Source of the DNA: Haemonchus contortus | Taxonomy: Eukaryota; Nematoda; Chromadorea; Rhabditida; Trichostrongylidae | Direction of reading: 5' to 3' | DNA: 64,000 nucleotides | Assembly: GCA_000469685.2 (NCBI GenBank) | Contig: LS997566.1 | Location: forward strand, 27,281,932-27,345,931 | Part shown: positions 21,572-33,420 of the stretch, one piece after another | How the letters are laid out: every line of letters begins with the position of its first letter | How positions within the stretch are numbered: the stretch's first letter is position 1 | The notes under the pieces: generated by a model | The model's database searches: none | Told to the model about the DNA's origin: nothing | Seen by the model: only the letters and a program-made list of their open reading frames with translations | Translations under genes and position numbers: made by a program

Positions 21572-22082
21572 CAGTAGCGCTCAAAAGTATTCGGCGAAAT
21601 GCTTCTTCAATTATTCTTTTCAGTCATAACTCCTTTCCTACTGGATCTAATCAAGCGAAATTTCAATATGTATGTGTAGCATTGGTGTAGTGTGAATATT
21701 ACCACTATTAACCAACAATCTGATCATGTTCCAGATATCCAAAAGGCTTGGACAAAAAATCAACTGGAAATACGGATGGTGGTCCTTCTGGGAGTCTTTG
21801 CCATTTTTGCCATGTCTTAAGTGTACGGGCACTAATGTCGAACCCAGAAGATAAGAAAAACGTACATAAGGTCGGAATAACTGCAGACGTCACAAACTTG
21901 CTTTCAGCACAGCCTACAAACCCCTCTCCATTAATATGTGGATATGGCTGTTTCGCAGTCAAGTAGTGTTGAACAGTGTAAAATATGCTTCAGCTAAACA
22001 TATCAAAATTTCATGTGATTTGCTCCATTGGGAAAAAAGTTACCACAGGTTAAAGTTGGCCGAATACTTTTGAGCGCTACTG
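21572..22082. mobile_element. Tc1/mariner-type MITE, 511 bp
   Basis: The ends CAGTAGCGCTCAAAAGTATT and the exact inverted counterpart at 22059-22082 are flanked by TA (21570-21571 and 22083-22084). The near-perfect ends suggest recent activity. Overlapping frames inside (84 codons minus, 72 codons plus) show no transposase motif, so it is non-autonomous. It sits 50 bp from the next MITE. Confidence 0.85.
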
Positions 22083-22133
22083 TATGTCAAAGCTATCATT
22101 GGAAGTAGGCCTTCCATTCTTCCTCGAACTCGG

Positions 22134-22489
22134 TATAAAGGTGTTTTTGTAAAGCCTCAGTCACGATGATATAACTCCTTATTCTGCCAACGTTTCGGCG
22201 TTATCGTCTTGGTCAGGACCTAGAAGCTAAAAAATACTTGAGATTCATCTATATGGAACACCATTTCAGACTAAAGCTTAGCTCAAGTATAACCTACAGG
22301 TTTCTAAAAGCGTCTCATAAGTCACAGCTGTGAAACCACCTTGAAAATGGATAAGATGACCTGTGGATCACCTTTCATCCTACCTATTTGAACGTTTTCA
22401 TAGTGGGTGGGCTCAGGGTGGCGCCAGAACGTTGGCCGAATAAGGAGTGATATCATCTTGGCTGAGGCCTTACAAAAATCACCTTTATA
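22134..22489. mobile_element. MITE with about 65-bp inverted ends, 356 bp
   Basis: The left end TATAAAGGTGTTTTTGTAAA and the right end (reverse complement TATAAAGGTGATTTTTGTAA) start imperfect inverted arms that run through CTCCTTATTC-GCCAACGTT. The left arm, on the minus strand, contains CGCCGAAACGTTGGC after a CTGA-containing stretch, resembling the GAAACGTC core of the nearby SINE family. No coding sequence. Confidence 0.7.
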
Positions 22490-23129
22490 AGGAGACTCAT
22501 AAGATTCATCGAAAGTCGATCATGGTCACTCCCTTGGACTATTTCTAACATAAAATGTGGTTTAATCATTTAACCTCATTAGGAAGCTATGGTTCCGAAA
22601 AAATTCGGGGAAATCAGTTCGTGCAATGGGAACCCATGGATGCTACATATTCTTCATAGAATTCAGACCCTCTTATAAATCAATGTTAGTGAAAACATAC
22701 ATATCGGCGGTGACAAGCATTGACTTTGAACACCTTCACATTCCTGTCTTCAGCTGCTTGTCATGTTGTTTTCCGTCATATGCATTCACTTCCTGTAACC
22801 AACATCTTGCAAATTTTCCTCATTTATTTACTACGAGCCATAACATAAAGGGCCGTTTCGTCCATATCTTCATCATTTTGTGTTCCCACATGGCCACAAT
22901 GGCCGCTTACGTCACAGTTTAGTAAGTTGTGAGTGTTTGTTATTGCTTTCTATAACGTCCTTATACGCTACCTTCGACTGTTCTAGGAAGAAGTTCGTTT
23001 GGATTGCTCTGCTTGTAGTTTCTAAATTTACTCTATGCAAGAAATTACATCGCTGCTCATGTAACTTCCGGAAGATTAATCGTTTATCTCGCTCTCTCGC
23101 CGAGTTTTCACCATTATCTCAATTCTCGC
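22490..23129. other. 5' region of the peptide precursor gene
   Basis: About 640 bp with two overlapping plus-strand frames (22626-22922 and 22880-23143) that have no protein-like motif. Any promoter of the gene starting at 23140 should lie here or in the preceding MITEs; no specific site can be named. Confidence 0.35.
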
Positions 23130-23139
23130 TTCAGGTAAA
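23130..23139 (+). promoter_or_regulatory. probable trans-splice/5' splice acceptor before the start codon
   Basis: GCTTCAG ends at 23134, and the ATG of the signal-peptide exon follows at 23140 after GTAAA. In nematodes an acceptor this close to the first ATG is typical of spliced-leader addition, although a non-coding first exon would look the same. Confidence 0.5.
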
Positions 23140-25282
23140 ATGATCGTTCATGTGGCATCCGTATGGTGTGCACTCGTAGCGCAAGCTCTGTCGTTAACCA
23201 TACCAAGCGGTTAGTTGTTCCTTCTTCTCGGGTTTTATTTATATATTACAATCAATTTAAGCAGTAGTAAACCTGATTAGAAAACTTTATAGAATACTCT
23301 GATAAGTGAAAGTTTCAGAATGACGCAATGAATAGCTGAGTGTGGTTCAGGTTAACATTAGAGGAGGAAGTCTAGTTGCTGATAAATGCCTATGGATCTA
23401 ATGATAATGTAGCAATTTTTGTTCATTTACATATATGGTCCCAGTACTCCTTTGCAAAAGTAGCCCTGTAGTAGTAGGTGAACCTTATCCAAAGATTTGC
23501 CGACCGTAAGCAGAAAATCCACTTCCAGCTTCGATTGACCTTGTGAGTTGCACATCGACAGTCTTAACGATCAGATTTTCTGCACCTCAATTTCCTTTGA
23601 ATCTAATCTAACAGTAGTTTGTCGAAGCGCATTACTCAGTTCCATCAGAAGTCCATTATATTACTCTGTAAAGTCATCACCTAAATGTCACTGACATTAA
23701 CAGCAGCCGTGATAGTTTCCATGTAGTCTCCAAATTCTTTTGCAACATTATACTATTGAAAGTCTTATACTTATATTTGGTATTCTGTACATGAAATTCA
23801 AGATAATCGAGTGGTGTGATGCTAGAAGTTTTCTAGGCCACCAGAGTTGGATAATACCAAAAGTTTGGCCCTTTTAGCACAATGGAGCCAATATGGCATG
23901 TAAACGTCCTGCACGTTCGCTCTGCGTATGGTACTTCATGGAAAACATTAGTTATTGCCGATTGAACTAATGGATGACTGTGTTTGTTAAGAAGCTACAT
24001 TACAGCAATTTGCTGCAATGCAGTTTCGTAATCATCCACATCTACTTATAGATTTGCTAAAACAACTGCATAAACAATTCTTGGAAATATCGTAATTTTT
24101 TGGGTCAACCGACTTCGCAGTCATGAGGTTGCCCTTAGCATAAAGTAGATAGTAGGCGGTATACTCTACAAGCAGTGCTGGCAAGTGGAACAATAGTTGA
24201 GCAATTAGCAATTCCTCTATTAATTACGAGAACGCAGGAAATCTTCTTTGAGACCGCTTCGCTTGGAGAATCTCTTTCTTCATTGCATGTGTGAAACTTC
24301 CAACATATTTATTTAATGTGTCTTCAAACATCAGAGATGTAATACATTCGCGTTCCAGTTAAGCGAGGAGAGTTTTAAAAGGAACTTGTTGTTGGTGTGT
24401 GCTTTGACCTGTATTAGCAGTGTGTATAGGTTCTTCCCTAAACGTTTACTGGGCAATTTCTTGACAAAATAGCTCTTGTATGGTTTGAAAAGCGCACGCT
24501 CCGAAAATGCCGTGGAGCCACTTGATTCCACATGCTAGTGCGACTGCGCTATGCTTCCTTCATTCCCTTTCTCGGCCAAATTTTCCCTATTCATCTATTC
24601 TCTTTATGGAATCGAAAGAAAAACTGTGAATCTCCAACAGCCTTGAGCTGTGAAGCTCATTGTTTTGATTCTTCTGAACTTCACGGTTTTGACAGATTTC
24701 ATTCAGTGCAAGATGACTTACTTGGATGACCGGCAATGGAAAACTCAAATTGAATTAGAAGCAAATACTGGAGTCAGAGTGATGAGTGAAATTAACAAAA
24801 TCTAATTACTCAGTTTTCAGATGAACTAGAAAAACGACTCCAGTACATGGAGGTTCCCATTGTTCAATTTGTTGAGGGACGAGAGGCACTTAAAGAAAAC
24901 TTCAGAAGGATGCATCCCGAGGTGAGCACATTTGTTGAAAATTTAATTAGGCTCAAACGACTAGGAAAAAATGCCTCTTTGAAAGCTAGAAATGCCATGT
25001 GAGAACGAAAAAGTAAATTTCAATCGCGTTGGTCTGAGCTTAAATTAATGGTGGGCTTCGGGCTGAGTATGCCAACAAACTTAATTCTACTGCTGATTGA
25101 AGAAAAAGAGCAGGCAGTGAATTTGAGGCGCGTTAGATAAGAAGAAAGTCACTGAATTTCAGCTGAGACAGAAACGTTTTGAGGGATTAGCCGATTACGT
25201 TGCTCTCGAGGATCCGAACGCCAAACGCTCCAGCTTGAAACGACTCGCCATTCTCAGTGCGAGAGGATTTGGCCGGAAGTGA
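23140..25282 (+). CDS. secreted neuropeptide-like precursor, 126 residues, four exons
   Basis: Exons 23140-23209, 24696-24785, 24821-24921 and 25163-25282 join in matching phases (1, 1, 0), total 381 bases. Donors read G/GTTAGT, A/GTGAAA and G/GTGAGC; acceptors read TTGACAG, TTTTCAG and TTTCAG. Residues 1-18 are a signal peptide (MIVHVASVWCALVAQALS). A long middle part has EKR at 57-59. The last exon is rich in dibasic sites: KR 91-92, KR 108-109, KR 113-114 and the final GRK at 124-126. Convertase cutting would release FEGLADYVALEDPNA and LAILSARGF, the latter amidated from Gly124. This is the layout of secreted neuropeptide precursors. I cannot match the peptide to a named family. The exon 2 donor is the least certain joint. 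Confidence 0.7.
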
Positions 25283-26439
25283 CGACGACGACCCACTGTA
25301 CACTTGTTTCATCTTGATCTCTTTTTTGTCAGTCATTTTTCTGTCCTGATCTCTTCAACGATCTCATCCATTGTGGCGACTCTGATGTTTCAGTAAATAT
25401 CACGTAGAATGCTTGTTCTGAGTCCTCTAAATTCGTATAAGTTTTGTGTGAAGTAGTAAAGAATCTACAACAGTTAGAATACTTTCTGTTTGGCTACTCA
25501 AGGTAAAGAAAAGAAAAATGGAGGCGAAATCGCTCAGAGATTACTCGAAATCTTAGGATACGATTCGACACTTGCAGTTCCTTCATTGACAAGTTGAGAT
25601 TAAGTACGTCACATCCTGATCAAACCCAAAATGCTCAATTTCATCAAGAACTTAAACCAGCAGCGATCTTTAGTGGGACTGTCCACTGTACCATCTGCCG
25701 TCCCTTTGATCATCAAATTATTTTTGTTACGTGTTGGAGCAGTTTAGTGAATCGTAATCACGACAGACGCGAAGCATAGACAGGCATCTGGTCATAATGC
25801 TGACGGCGGTACGTATTGGTGTTCACTTGAGCTTCGAGAGACCCAGTAAGTAATCCGCTCTGGCAAAACAGCTGCTGTGAATGAATCGCATGACTTGCGC
25901 GGTCCATCTGATATTTAGTTGCTGTCTGAAACCCACGGCGTCCTTGATCTTACTTTACTGACAGGGCTAAGAACTGCAGATTCCTTTCTTAATAAGCTTG
26001 GATCGATAAGATGTAAGCACCATCCATTCCACCTCACGTTGAGTGACGCCTACTGCCTACTCTGCCTACTGGTTTTGCTTGCGTAGAGCCCAGGTCGCTA
26101 AGGCATGTGTCAAGCGCAGTGTCGAAAAAAAGGTAGCAAAAAATGTTATTCTTCTCTTCAGCTTTTCCCTTGATGTCCTCGGATGATACCCTTAGCAGGT
26201 TTCTGCTCGGTTGCTGATACAGATAAATACACATAGCTAGAGCATTTAGAGAGATTCCTTCCATTACGTAAAGTGAGCATCACGTACAAAACCGATTCTC
26301 ATGAACATTGTCTTCGTTAAGCCCTTTCCTTGCCTTTACTCTCGTGTCTTCCCTTTCCATATGATGTTGTTGTGCTGATGCTGATGTTGTCGATAATTGC
26401 AAGTCTGGGCAAAGGTCAAACAAACAAGGCTGGTATTTA
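25283..26439. other. 3' flank and intergenic, no recognised gene
   Basis: Short ORFs only. The 3' UTR and poly(A) signal of the peptide gene should be at the start of this stretch, but no clear AATAAA was identified. Confidence 0.35.
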
Positions 26440-27020
26440 CGAGAGATGGCCACGACGACCGTTCCTCAGCCCAAAAAGTCTGAGGCAGGGCTGAGTTTGC
26501 GCGCCCTGGTTACAACTGGACTTCGAGTGACTGTAGTGAAGTTCCTTTTGCAGATCAGAGCAAGTTCAATTTGTTTTGATGTGATGGTAGAAGGCACGTG
26601 CGACGTCAACTTTGTACGTGCACTATACCATCATCTAGGTCTGGGGAAAAATTTTCCAAAGAACATGTTTCATACAACTAAGTATGGTGAAGCAAGTGTG
26701 GTGGTGTACGGTGCCTTCTCCTCGAATAGAATGGGTCGTATTTTGAAAACTGACGGCATAATGACGAGGAAGTACAACAAAAACATGATGATCGAAATCG
26801 TCTGGCCTTGGGCACAGCAGCACATGCTAGCAACATGGATCCTACAGCAGAGTAAAGATTTGAAACACATCCCAAATGTTGTGAAGGCGGCCTTTAGCAA
26901 ACACAGATCAACACGGATCAGACTCTGGAGTGGCTAATTCAACCACCGAATCTGAATCTAGTAGAGCACATGTGAGAAGAGCTTAAGAGGGGCTGTCCGG
27001 GCGAATTTTGTTGAAAGAGT
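26440..27020 (+). pseudogene. Tc1-type transposase remnant
   Basis: A 163-codon frame contains FHTTKYGEASVVVYGAFSSN then RMGRILKTDGIMTRKYNKNM, in the register of Tc1 transposases (KHGGGSVMVWGCFS, then the xIxGxMxxxxYxxIL block). Later WILQQSKDLKHIPNVVKAAF stands where Tc1 proteins have IFQQDNDPKHTSKxVKxxF, so the catalytic Asp is lost. Past a frameshift at about 26930, LEWLIQPPNLNLVEHM and EELKRGC match the WPxQSPDLNPIEHLWxxLKR end. Terminal repeats were not seen. It is inactive. Confidence 0.75.
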
Positions 27021-27566
27021 GAAGAAAAATTCGCCTCATCAACGGAGAGTGGAAACTATGTCAGTATTTCCCATTCAAAAACTAACCAAGTTGATACCTC
27101 CCTGTTGCGCTGCTGCCATTGAAAGTCGAAGCTTTCCTACCAAGTACCGATACTTCCGGTATTTCACGTGTTGTTATTCTGAAGCAAAACGGTTTTTCTC
27201 AGGGTTAATGGTTTCTGCATCTTCCCTGAGGTAAATCTAAGCCCTGCACTCCTTCCGTTCAACGATACCGGGTTTATTTAAATGGTTGAAGGTAGGACAT
27301 AATAGCATCCTACGCTTTTGCGGTATTTCGGTGAGTTTATGGCACTGTGGATGTGACAAATTGTACTGAAAACTTCGAAATCTCGCTTGCCATCCTTCAT
27401 ACGGTAATCTGCAGATCATGTCGAGGGTGTGAAAAGTACACAAACTACGGAAAGCAGGTCCATTGGGGGACAGTCTCTCCCGGACGGACCTACTCAATGC
27501 TACCATTTGGTGCACGCTCAGGTTTAGGAGAATCAGGTCCGTTTATGTTACTATTTTGGCGTATAG
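27021..27566. other. no recognised gene
   Basis: Only short overlapping frames on both strands; no motif recognised. Confidence 0.3.
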
Positions 27567-27652
27567 AGCGGAGGTGGTGTTGAGGGAAGTGGCGCACTAT
27601 CTCACACGCACGGTCAGTGATTTGAATCACGGATCGATGCTCGCCTAGGCTC
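27567..27652 (+). repeat. tRNA-like SINE head
   Basis: GCGGAGGTGGTGTTGAGGGA matches the head of the SINE at 55.85 kb (GGCGGAGGTGGTGTAGTGGC on its minus strand). The B-box region CAGTGATTTGAATCACGGAT then ATCGATGCTCGCCTAGGC is the family continuation. The ribozyme-like part and tail are not seen downstream, so only the head is present. Confidence 0.6.
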
Positions 27653-28069
27653 GAGGACTGGGATGACATCCTATAGCCAGCCTGTGTATACGATGAGCCT
27701 ATCTACTAAAGCCCAGCCCATTCGGGCACATGCGTCCTGCGCGCGCGGTCGTTTCTTCCATCGCTCTGCTGAATCAAAGAGCGCTTATTTGAATTATTTC
27801 TATTGTCTTATGCTACGTCTATTGCTGTATGCCGTTGATACTCGTTCTAAGCACCCACAAGTCTGAGTCATCTACATTGCGGCATATTTTCTCTCGTACT
27901 AATCTATTGTCATGACGAAATCGGAAGGCAGCGCCATTTTATTGGATTATCGATATCATTGATTTGGGCCGACATCTTGATCCAGTGAGCTCCCTTGTGG
28001 CTGAAGAAAATTTTGCGTTCAAGCCACTGTCCCGGTTGATTTTAGTTTCGAATTTCCTTCACTTCTCTA
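27653..28069. other. no recognised gene
   Basis: Spacer before the CR1-like LINE; nothing recognised. Confidence 0.3.
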
Positions 28070-28070
28070 A

Positions 28071-28490
28071 TTGGATATGGTTTCTCCCATGGGACCTCCC
28101 CTTCAAGGACACCGTGGGAGAAAACAACGAGCCGACGTCTCCAGCTCACCGTCTATTGATATGGATATCGTTAGGGCAATAGAATTGAATGGCGGAGAAT
28201 CGTTAATAGCTGCGCATCTGAAGGCAACAATGGATTTCTTGATGATATTGAAGGATCAAATGAGTTCAGTACTATCGAAGAACAAAGAACTAATGGATGA
28301 GAATGCTAGTATTCGTCAGAGAAATAGTGAGTTGGAAAATGAAGTTTATAGTTCGAGACCCAGATTATTGCTTCGAAACAATCATTGCCTACTTATGAGA
28401 GCACTTCATTTCAGGTTTCCTCAAAGCTTCCACCGGCCAAGTATGTTTCCTCTTCCGATGATCTTGATTATGAACGTAAACGTTCAGTAA
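28071..28490 (+). pseudogene. LINE ORF1-like coiled-coil protein
   Basis: The frame starts MDMVSPMGPPLQGHRGRKQR, a basic stretch, and continues with a heptad-rich segment, LKDQMSSVLSKNKELMDENA then SIRQRNSELENEV, which should form a coiled coil for trimerisation or RNA binding, as in ORF1 proteins of CR1/L1 LINEs. It lies directly upstream of the endonuclease in the right order. Coding quality drops after about residue 95, suggesting a frameshift. Confidence 0.55.
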
Positions 28491-29249
28491 TTGCTATGGA
28501 GTGAAAGAGAGTTCCGCTTCCATTGCATCCACTCGTGTTCTGCATGCTATCTCCTGTATTAGGCCGATCTTTGACTATTTGTCCATTGAATGTCGTCCTG
28601 TGGTAGTGTATAGGATGGGTCGCTTTATGTCTAACAAGCCCAGACTTTGGAATGTTATTAAGGAAATCCTCTCAACTCAGATATTTTCAGGAGTAAGGTA
28701 TTTTTAGAAGATCATCTTTATCTAGAGCCCAGCGGGAACGGTTTAAAGCTGAAAGGCCAGCAAGTCTCAAACCTCATGGTCAAGCTGTTCATTCTCAAGT
28801 GAATCATAGTGATTCTTTCGATGTGATTGACAATTCTGCTGCTCCTAATTTTGATAATCATACTCCATCGAGAATTGTTAACAAAACGGTCAGTTGTGCT
28901 CCCGCTGACCCACATAGCTCTGTTGCCCATTCGGGAATCCCTTAAGTTGTCTTCGGTTGCATGATTCAAGGACAGCTGTTAAATCCGATCCTTCTGTGTG
29001 TGTGAAGTTGCAGGGAATTGCACATCTGATCGTTTTTTTCATTTTTAACATGAGTTTCATGTACTTGATAAGCCAGTTGATTATCAATCTGATATTGAAT
29101 GCTTGTTGGCAAATATTCGTTCATTCTTCAAAAACATGCATACGCGTTTTCTCCTGACTGGAAAAATAAATTACGGTATCATCGCTTCAACGAAACGGTT
29201 AGAATCAGTCTTACTTGGAATTTTAAATTTTCACCATGAAGTATTTAGG

Positions 29250-29695
29250 TGCAACAGAACAGGAATAAAGGATGGTGGAGTCCTTCTCGTGAATAAACGT
29301 TCGCTATGCCCTTCACTAGTGTTCACGGAGACCATCCCCCCCCCCAGGCTAGAGTTAGTTTCGGTTAATTTGTGTGCCATTAACAGAAGGACTAGAATCG
29401 TCTTGTGTTATAGAGCTCACAGCTGTCCCAGTGATAGATGTGATCAGTTGATCAAATGCATGAGTGGTTTGTGCTCCGGAGCACCGGTTTGCTCGCTTGC
29501 TGGGACTTCAACTTCCCTGGCTGGGCTAACCCAGAACATACAGCCCAGGGTGTTTTACAAAGATTTCTGGACCTAGTTCGAAATAATGGTTTTCATCAAT
29601 TGGTCAGCTCTGGCACTAGGAAGGATATTATTTTGAATCTTCTGTTTTGTAATGATATTATACATCTCTTGTCACAGGGCTTGAGATAGAGCTAT
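29250..29695 (+). pseudogene. LINE apurinic-type endonuclease remnant
   Basis: DGGVLLVNKRSLCPSLVF then TRIVLCYRAHSCPSDRCDQL match the middle blocks of CR1 endonucleases, where IVLCYRAP is typical. After a one-base frame change, CWDFNFPGWANPEHTAQGVL corresponds to GDFNFPxI-W, and NNGFHQLVSSGTRKDIILNL then LFCND to the FxQxVxxPTRxxNxLDLVLxN block. The GDFN motif reads WDFN, a loss at a conserved glycine. Confidence 0.75.
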
Positions 29696-30319
29696 CATTT
29701 AGGGCTAGTGATCATGCCAGTATTCTATTTTCGATTAGCTTACCCAATTTGATGAGGAAGAAAGTGTTCAGGTGGGACTTCAAAGGAGACAATTTCAATA
29801 TAGTTTGTTCTTAATTATATTCAGTAGACTGGTTTGGCTCCTTCACCAACCTTACGGCTAACGAAATGTATGGGATGTTGCTGTTTGTGCTGAGTGAATG
29901 TATCCATAAGTTCGTTCCCATACGTGAGGTCACTACGAGAAAGCTGAGCACTCCGCATTTTCTTCAGACTCTCTTTCACAAAAAAGTACTTGCATACAAA
30001 AGAGCCTTGTCATCAGGTGAATCGACGGATTGGTCCTTATACAAGGTAATAGCTGATAGGAAATTAAGAAATTATATAAGTTCTATAGCTTGGTGGAAAG
30101 GAAAATCATCGAACACCCTCTATAAAGATCGCCCTCTATAAACACATAAACTTTAGAGCGCAGTCAAAGGGATTTGTACGTTGTGTTAGGGCCACGTCGT
30201 AATACTGCTGTTTCTGATGCTGATAAAGCTGAGCTTCTAGCAGGAGTATTTGAGGAGGTTTTTGTAAAGAATGATAATAACGATGGAATGCGCTACAAAT
30301 GGCGCATTGGATTCCTCGA

Positions 30320-30800
30320 ATGTAGGACTCGTTGTGGTTTAATGTCAACGAAATTTCTGAGCTTCTTCCTAAGTGGAAAAATGGTTCCTTCTCAACTCCA
30401 GATGATATTCCGCTCTGCTTTATCAAAATAGTTCTCCCATCGATAGTTGGATCATTGCAATTCATCTTCAACTTGAGCTTCATACGGGTGAGGTTTCCCT
30501 ATGGAAACATTCCTATATAGTTCCGATCCCCAAAAGAACCGCCCTTCTTCAATGCAAAGAACTATAGACCGGTTAGTATTTTTTCTATCTTTTGTAGAGT
30601 TTTTGAAGAACTTATCAAGAGGGGGTCGGCTGAGCATCTGGAAAGTAATAAGATCTTGCCGAGTCTCAACACAGATTCAGAAGAGGAAGATCTACGGTTA
30701 CTCAAATGCTTGAAGTGCTGAATGACCGGACAACGGCCTTGGATGATAGGAAGGATGAAGATATGGATATTTTTCCGTAAAGCTTTTGACAAGCTTAACC
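30320..30800 (+). pseudogene. LINE reverse transcriptase N-terminal half
   Basis: Frames read LPKWKNGSFSTPDDIPLCFI (compare S-xxPDGIPxxF), then KNYRPVSIFSIFCRVFEELI (RPVSLLSxxxKxxExxI), then FRKAFDKLNHAKLLMKLEHF (D-KAFDxVxHxxLLxKL). This is the palm/fingers part of a LINE RT. The sequence jumps to unrelated frames before the YxDD catalytic motif, which is not found. Confidence 0.75.
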
Positions 30801-31835
30801 ATGCAAAACTTTTGATGAAGCTTGAGCATTTTAGTTATTCGGTGGATTAATTCTTCCCTCAATTGAAATGAGGATTAATAGGTTACTTTCGTCGGTCACG
30901 GCTGTGTTCCGCAGAAAGGTGTCCTTCTGCATTTAGGAATCAATCGACGCTGTTCAGACTATTCCATAGGTGGTGATCAGCTCTATGAGGAGAGGGATTC
31001 AAGAGACCTGGGCTTCGAAATTGATCATAGACTGATGTTCAATTCCCACTGTACGGCGATAGCAAACAAATCCGAGAAGAGGCTTTCAACTATTGATCAG
31101 CCTATATACTAGGAACCCCGGCATTCGTGCGCCCGATTCCTGAATATGGTACGGAAGTATTGTTCCCTTGAACTAAAAAGGCCACTGCTAGATTGGAAGC
31201 TGTACAGAATTTATTGATTGGGGCTCTAGGTTTCTGTTACAAGTCCATCCCAACAACAAAAAATGAGATGCGCGAAATCGAGTCGCTTCTTTGTAGAATG
31301 AAGAAGCAGTATGTTACTATGCCATTCAGAATACTCACCACGCAAGAAGGTCAGCTGTTGATTCTAGAGGAGCTCTCACTCTTCAATCATCAGATACCCG
31401 TGGGGAAAAATTAATACCATACTTTCCTAGGTCTAGGTCCAATGTCAGAGCCAGTACCCTTTGTGAATCGGGCATCATCCGAATTTCGTGAGTTTGTCAA
31501 GAAATACCCTCTGTCTAAAACTTTGTCGTAGTTTTAAAGCATTGAAAAAATACTTGGTTTGAGAGCTTTACTGGTTTGGTTTATTTCAATTTTGCTTGAG
31601 TGAAATTTTCATGAGATATTATTTCTCATTTATTGGCTTTTACTTTGATCAGCTGTTCTTTGCTGCCTGTTTTCCGTTGATAGTGATTCCATGTGATTTG
31701 CTTTTCGTAGTAGGCTGTGTTATTTCAAGCTGATAGTGTAGTTGTAGGTGTGAGTTACTGCTTGCCAGGCGATTCATGCAATGCCTGCTCATGAACCAAA
31801 TGTACATGGTAATGAATAAATAAAAAAATAAAACA

Positions 31836-32399
31836 CCTCCCCTTCACTGTCACCCGAATTCGAGATTTCGGTCGAATCGATGTAATGGATACCAACCGTA
31901 CTCGCAGACTACCCACCTACGCGTGTGTGGATACACCTGTGGGCGAGTCCATGAATCCACCTGCGCCTCTGGGCAAGTACTGGTGACTTCTGATCTACGA
32001 TTTACTCCCCTATTCGCCATCTAGGGAGGTCCTATGTCCGTGACCTCGTCATCAACAGAAAAGAGATTATTTAGTGGAAGGGAACCTTGGAAGAATTAGA
32101 TTTGTAGGACCGTTCATAGAGAATCTCCTTCAGGGAAGGATCTACAGCAGTTGGTGACGATGCTACGTGGCGCGACCCCAGGTGGTGGTGCATAGGGAAA
32201 TAAACCAAACTGAAGCAATTATGCTATGTACATATTAGCTTGGCAAGAGAATTTTAAATAATGTCGTATTGAATTAATTCCTGGAATTCTCGAAGTCATT
32301 AGAATGCTATAAATGTTGGATCGTGGTAAAGTATTAGGATATCGGAAAACTTCGCACTTTTGTTATTTTTCTAATGAATTTTTTTTGGAATTGATTTAG
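31836..32399. repeat. repeat-derived spacer
   Basis: At 31.92-32.02 kb the phrase GAATCCACCTGCGCCTCTGG then CAAGTACTGGTGACTTCTGATC recurs in modified form at 48.46-48.53 kb (GAATCCACCTGCTTCTTGGA, CAAGTACATGTGACCCTTGGTC). It is probably the non-coding end of a common retroelement. Nothing coding recognised. Confidence 0.4.
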
Positions 32400-33420
32400 A
32401 ACCTTTGTTGCAAAACATATGGAAGTGCAAGTCAATGCGCCGTAACATTTCGCAACCGTTATGGCTGGAAGAATCGCTCTCGACCAAGAGCAAGTTAGAC
32501 TGCTTCTCCTTTATTATTATTTCAAAAAAAGTAAATCCAAGTTGTGCAGCAAGGCAGAAACTTGATGAGATGGTTCCCTTCAGTGTCTCTTACAGCATAA
32601 CAAGGAACTGGTATCCATTCTCAAGAATGGCCACTTTCACAGACCGAAAAACCACGATCCAAGAGACCAGCTGAGCTCAGTGAAGATCACATTCTGGAGC
32701 TGGTTGAAAACGATTTCAGATGTAGTAGTCGCGAACCAGAACAAGAGCCTAATAGCCATAAAGTCACAACCGCTTGCCATTTGTATCGAAAGAGATGGAG
32801 ATGCGGAATGTGGATAAGTTGTGAGCTGGGTGGTCACCAGCTCCAAATGAGGATAGATTCATGCCTGAACTCGTTGACTTCCCAGCGTACCTTAGAATGG
32901 CTGGAAGACTTGACCACCGTCGACGAGAAGTGAGTTCTCTACATAAGCCACACGAGGTGGCGCCGCTGGCTTAGACGTGTAGAGCATGGAATTAAAACTC
33001 CCAAACCAGAACTCCAATCCAATAAGGCAATGCTTAGACGTTCAGAGCTAATCGAAGGATTGTTCACTGACATTTGCAAGCTCCAAACTCCAACAGAACC
33101 AACTCCAACAAAACGTTCACTTTTTCCACGCCAATGCTCGCCCACACATTATTATGGAGCCCCAGAGGAAACTACAAAGCTTGGGATTGCTTGTTTCATT
33201 GTATCAAACTTGTATCAAACAGATTTAGCTCCAACAGAGTATCACCTGCTCCTGTTGCTATCAAACCATTTCAAAGATGAGGAGTTCGATGATGTAAACC
33301 AACTCGAGACACGCGTCGACGAATTCTTCTCCTCGAAACCTTAGGGATTCTATTCAGGCGAAATTCACAATTGTCTGATAAATGGCAACATTTTGTCGAT
33401 AATGATGGTACACATATTTG
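32400..33420 (+). pseudogene. mariner transposase, nearly full length but degraded
   Basis: In order, LSSVKITFWSWLKTISD (second N-terminal helix block), TLEWLEDLTTVDEK then VLYISHTRWRRWLRRV (the region of the first catalytic Asp, GDEKWVLY in active mariners), then HYYGAPEETTKLG, DLAPTEYHLLLLLSNHFKDE and EFDDVNQLETRVDEFFSSKP. The TGDEKW motif reads TVDEK, and the DNARPH block is damaged. Terminal repeats were not identified. It is a different mariner lineage from the one at 4.1 kb. Confidence 0.75.

Larger units (their letters stand above)
28070..31835 (+). mobile_element. CR1-like LINE, nearly full length, decayed
   Basis: The order is that of a CR1-clade non-LTR retrotransposon: an ORF1-like coiled-coil frame (28071-28490), an endonuclease (29250-29690), a linker, a reverse transcriptase (30320-30800), a C-terminal region (31190-31420) and a 3' end near GTACATGGTAATGAATAAAT followed by an A-rich tail at about 31800-31835. 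Stops and frame changes occur throughout and part of the RT, including the YxDD block, is missing, so it cannot move by itself. Confidence 0.8.

Noticed and set aside
23135..23143. Reading the GTAAAA at 23135 as a splice donor
   Set aside because: It directly follows TTCAG and precedes an ATG with a signal peptide, so acceptor use explains it better.
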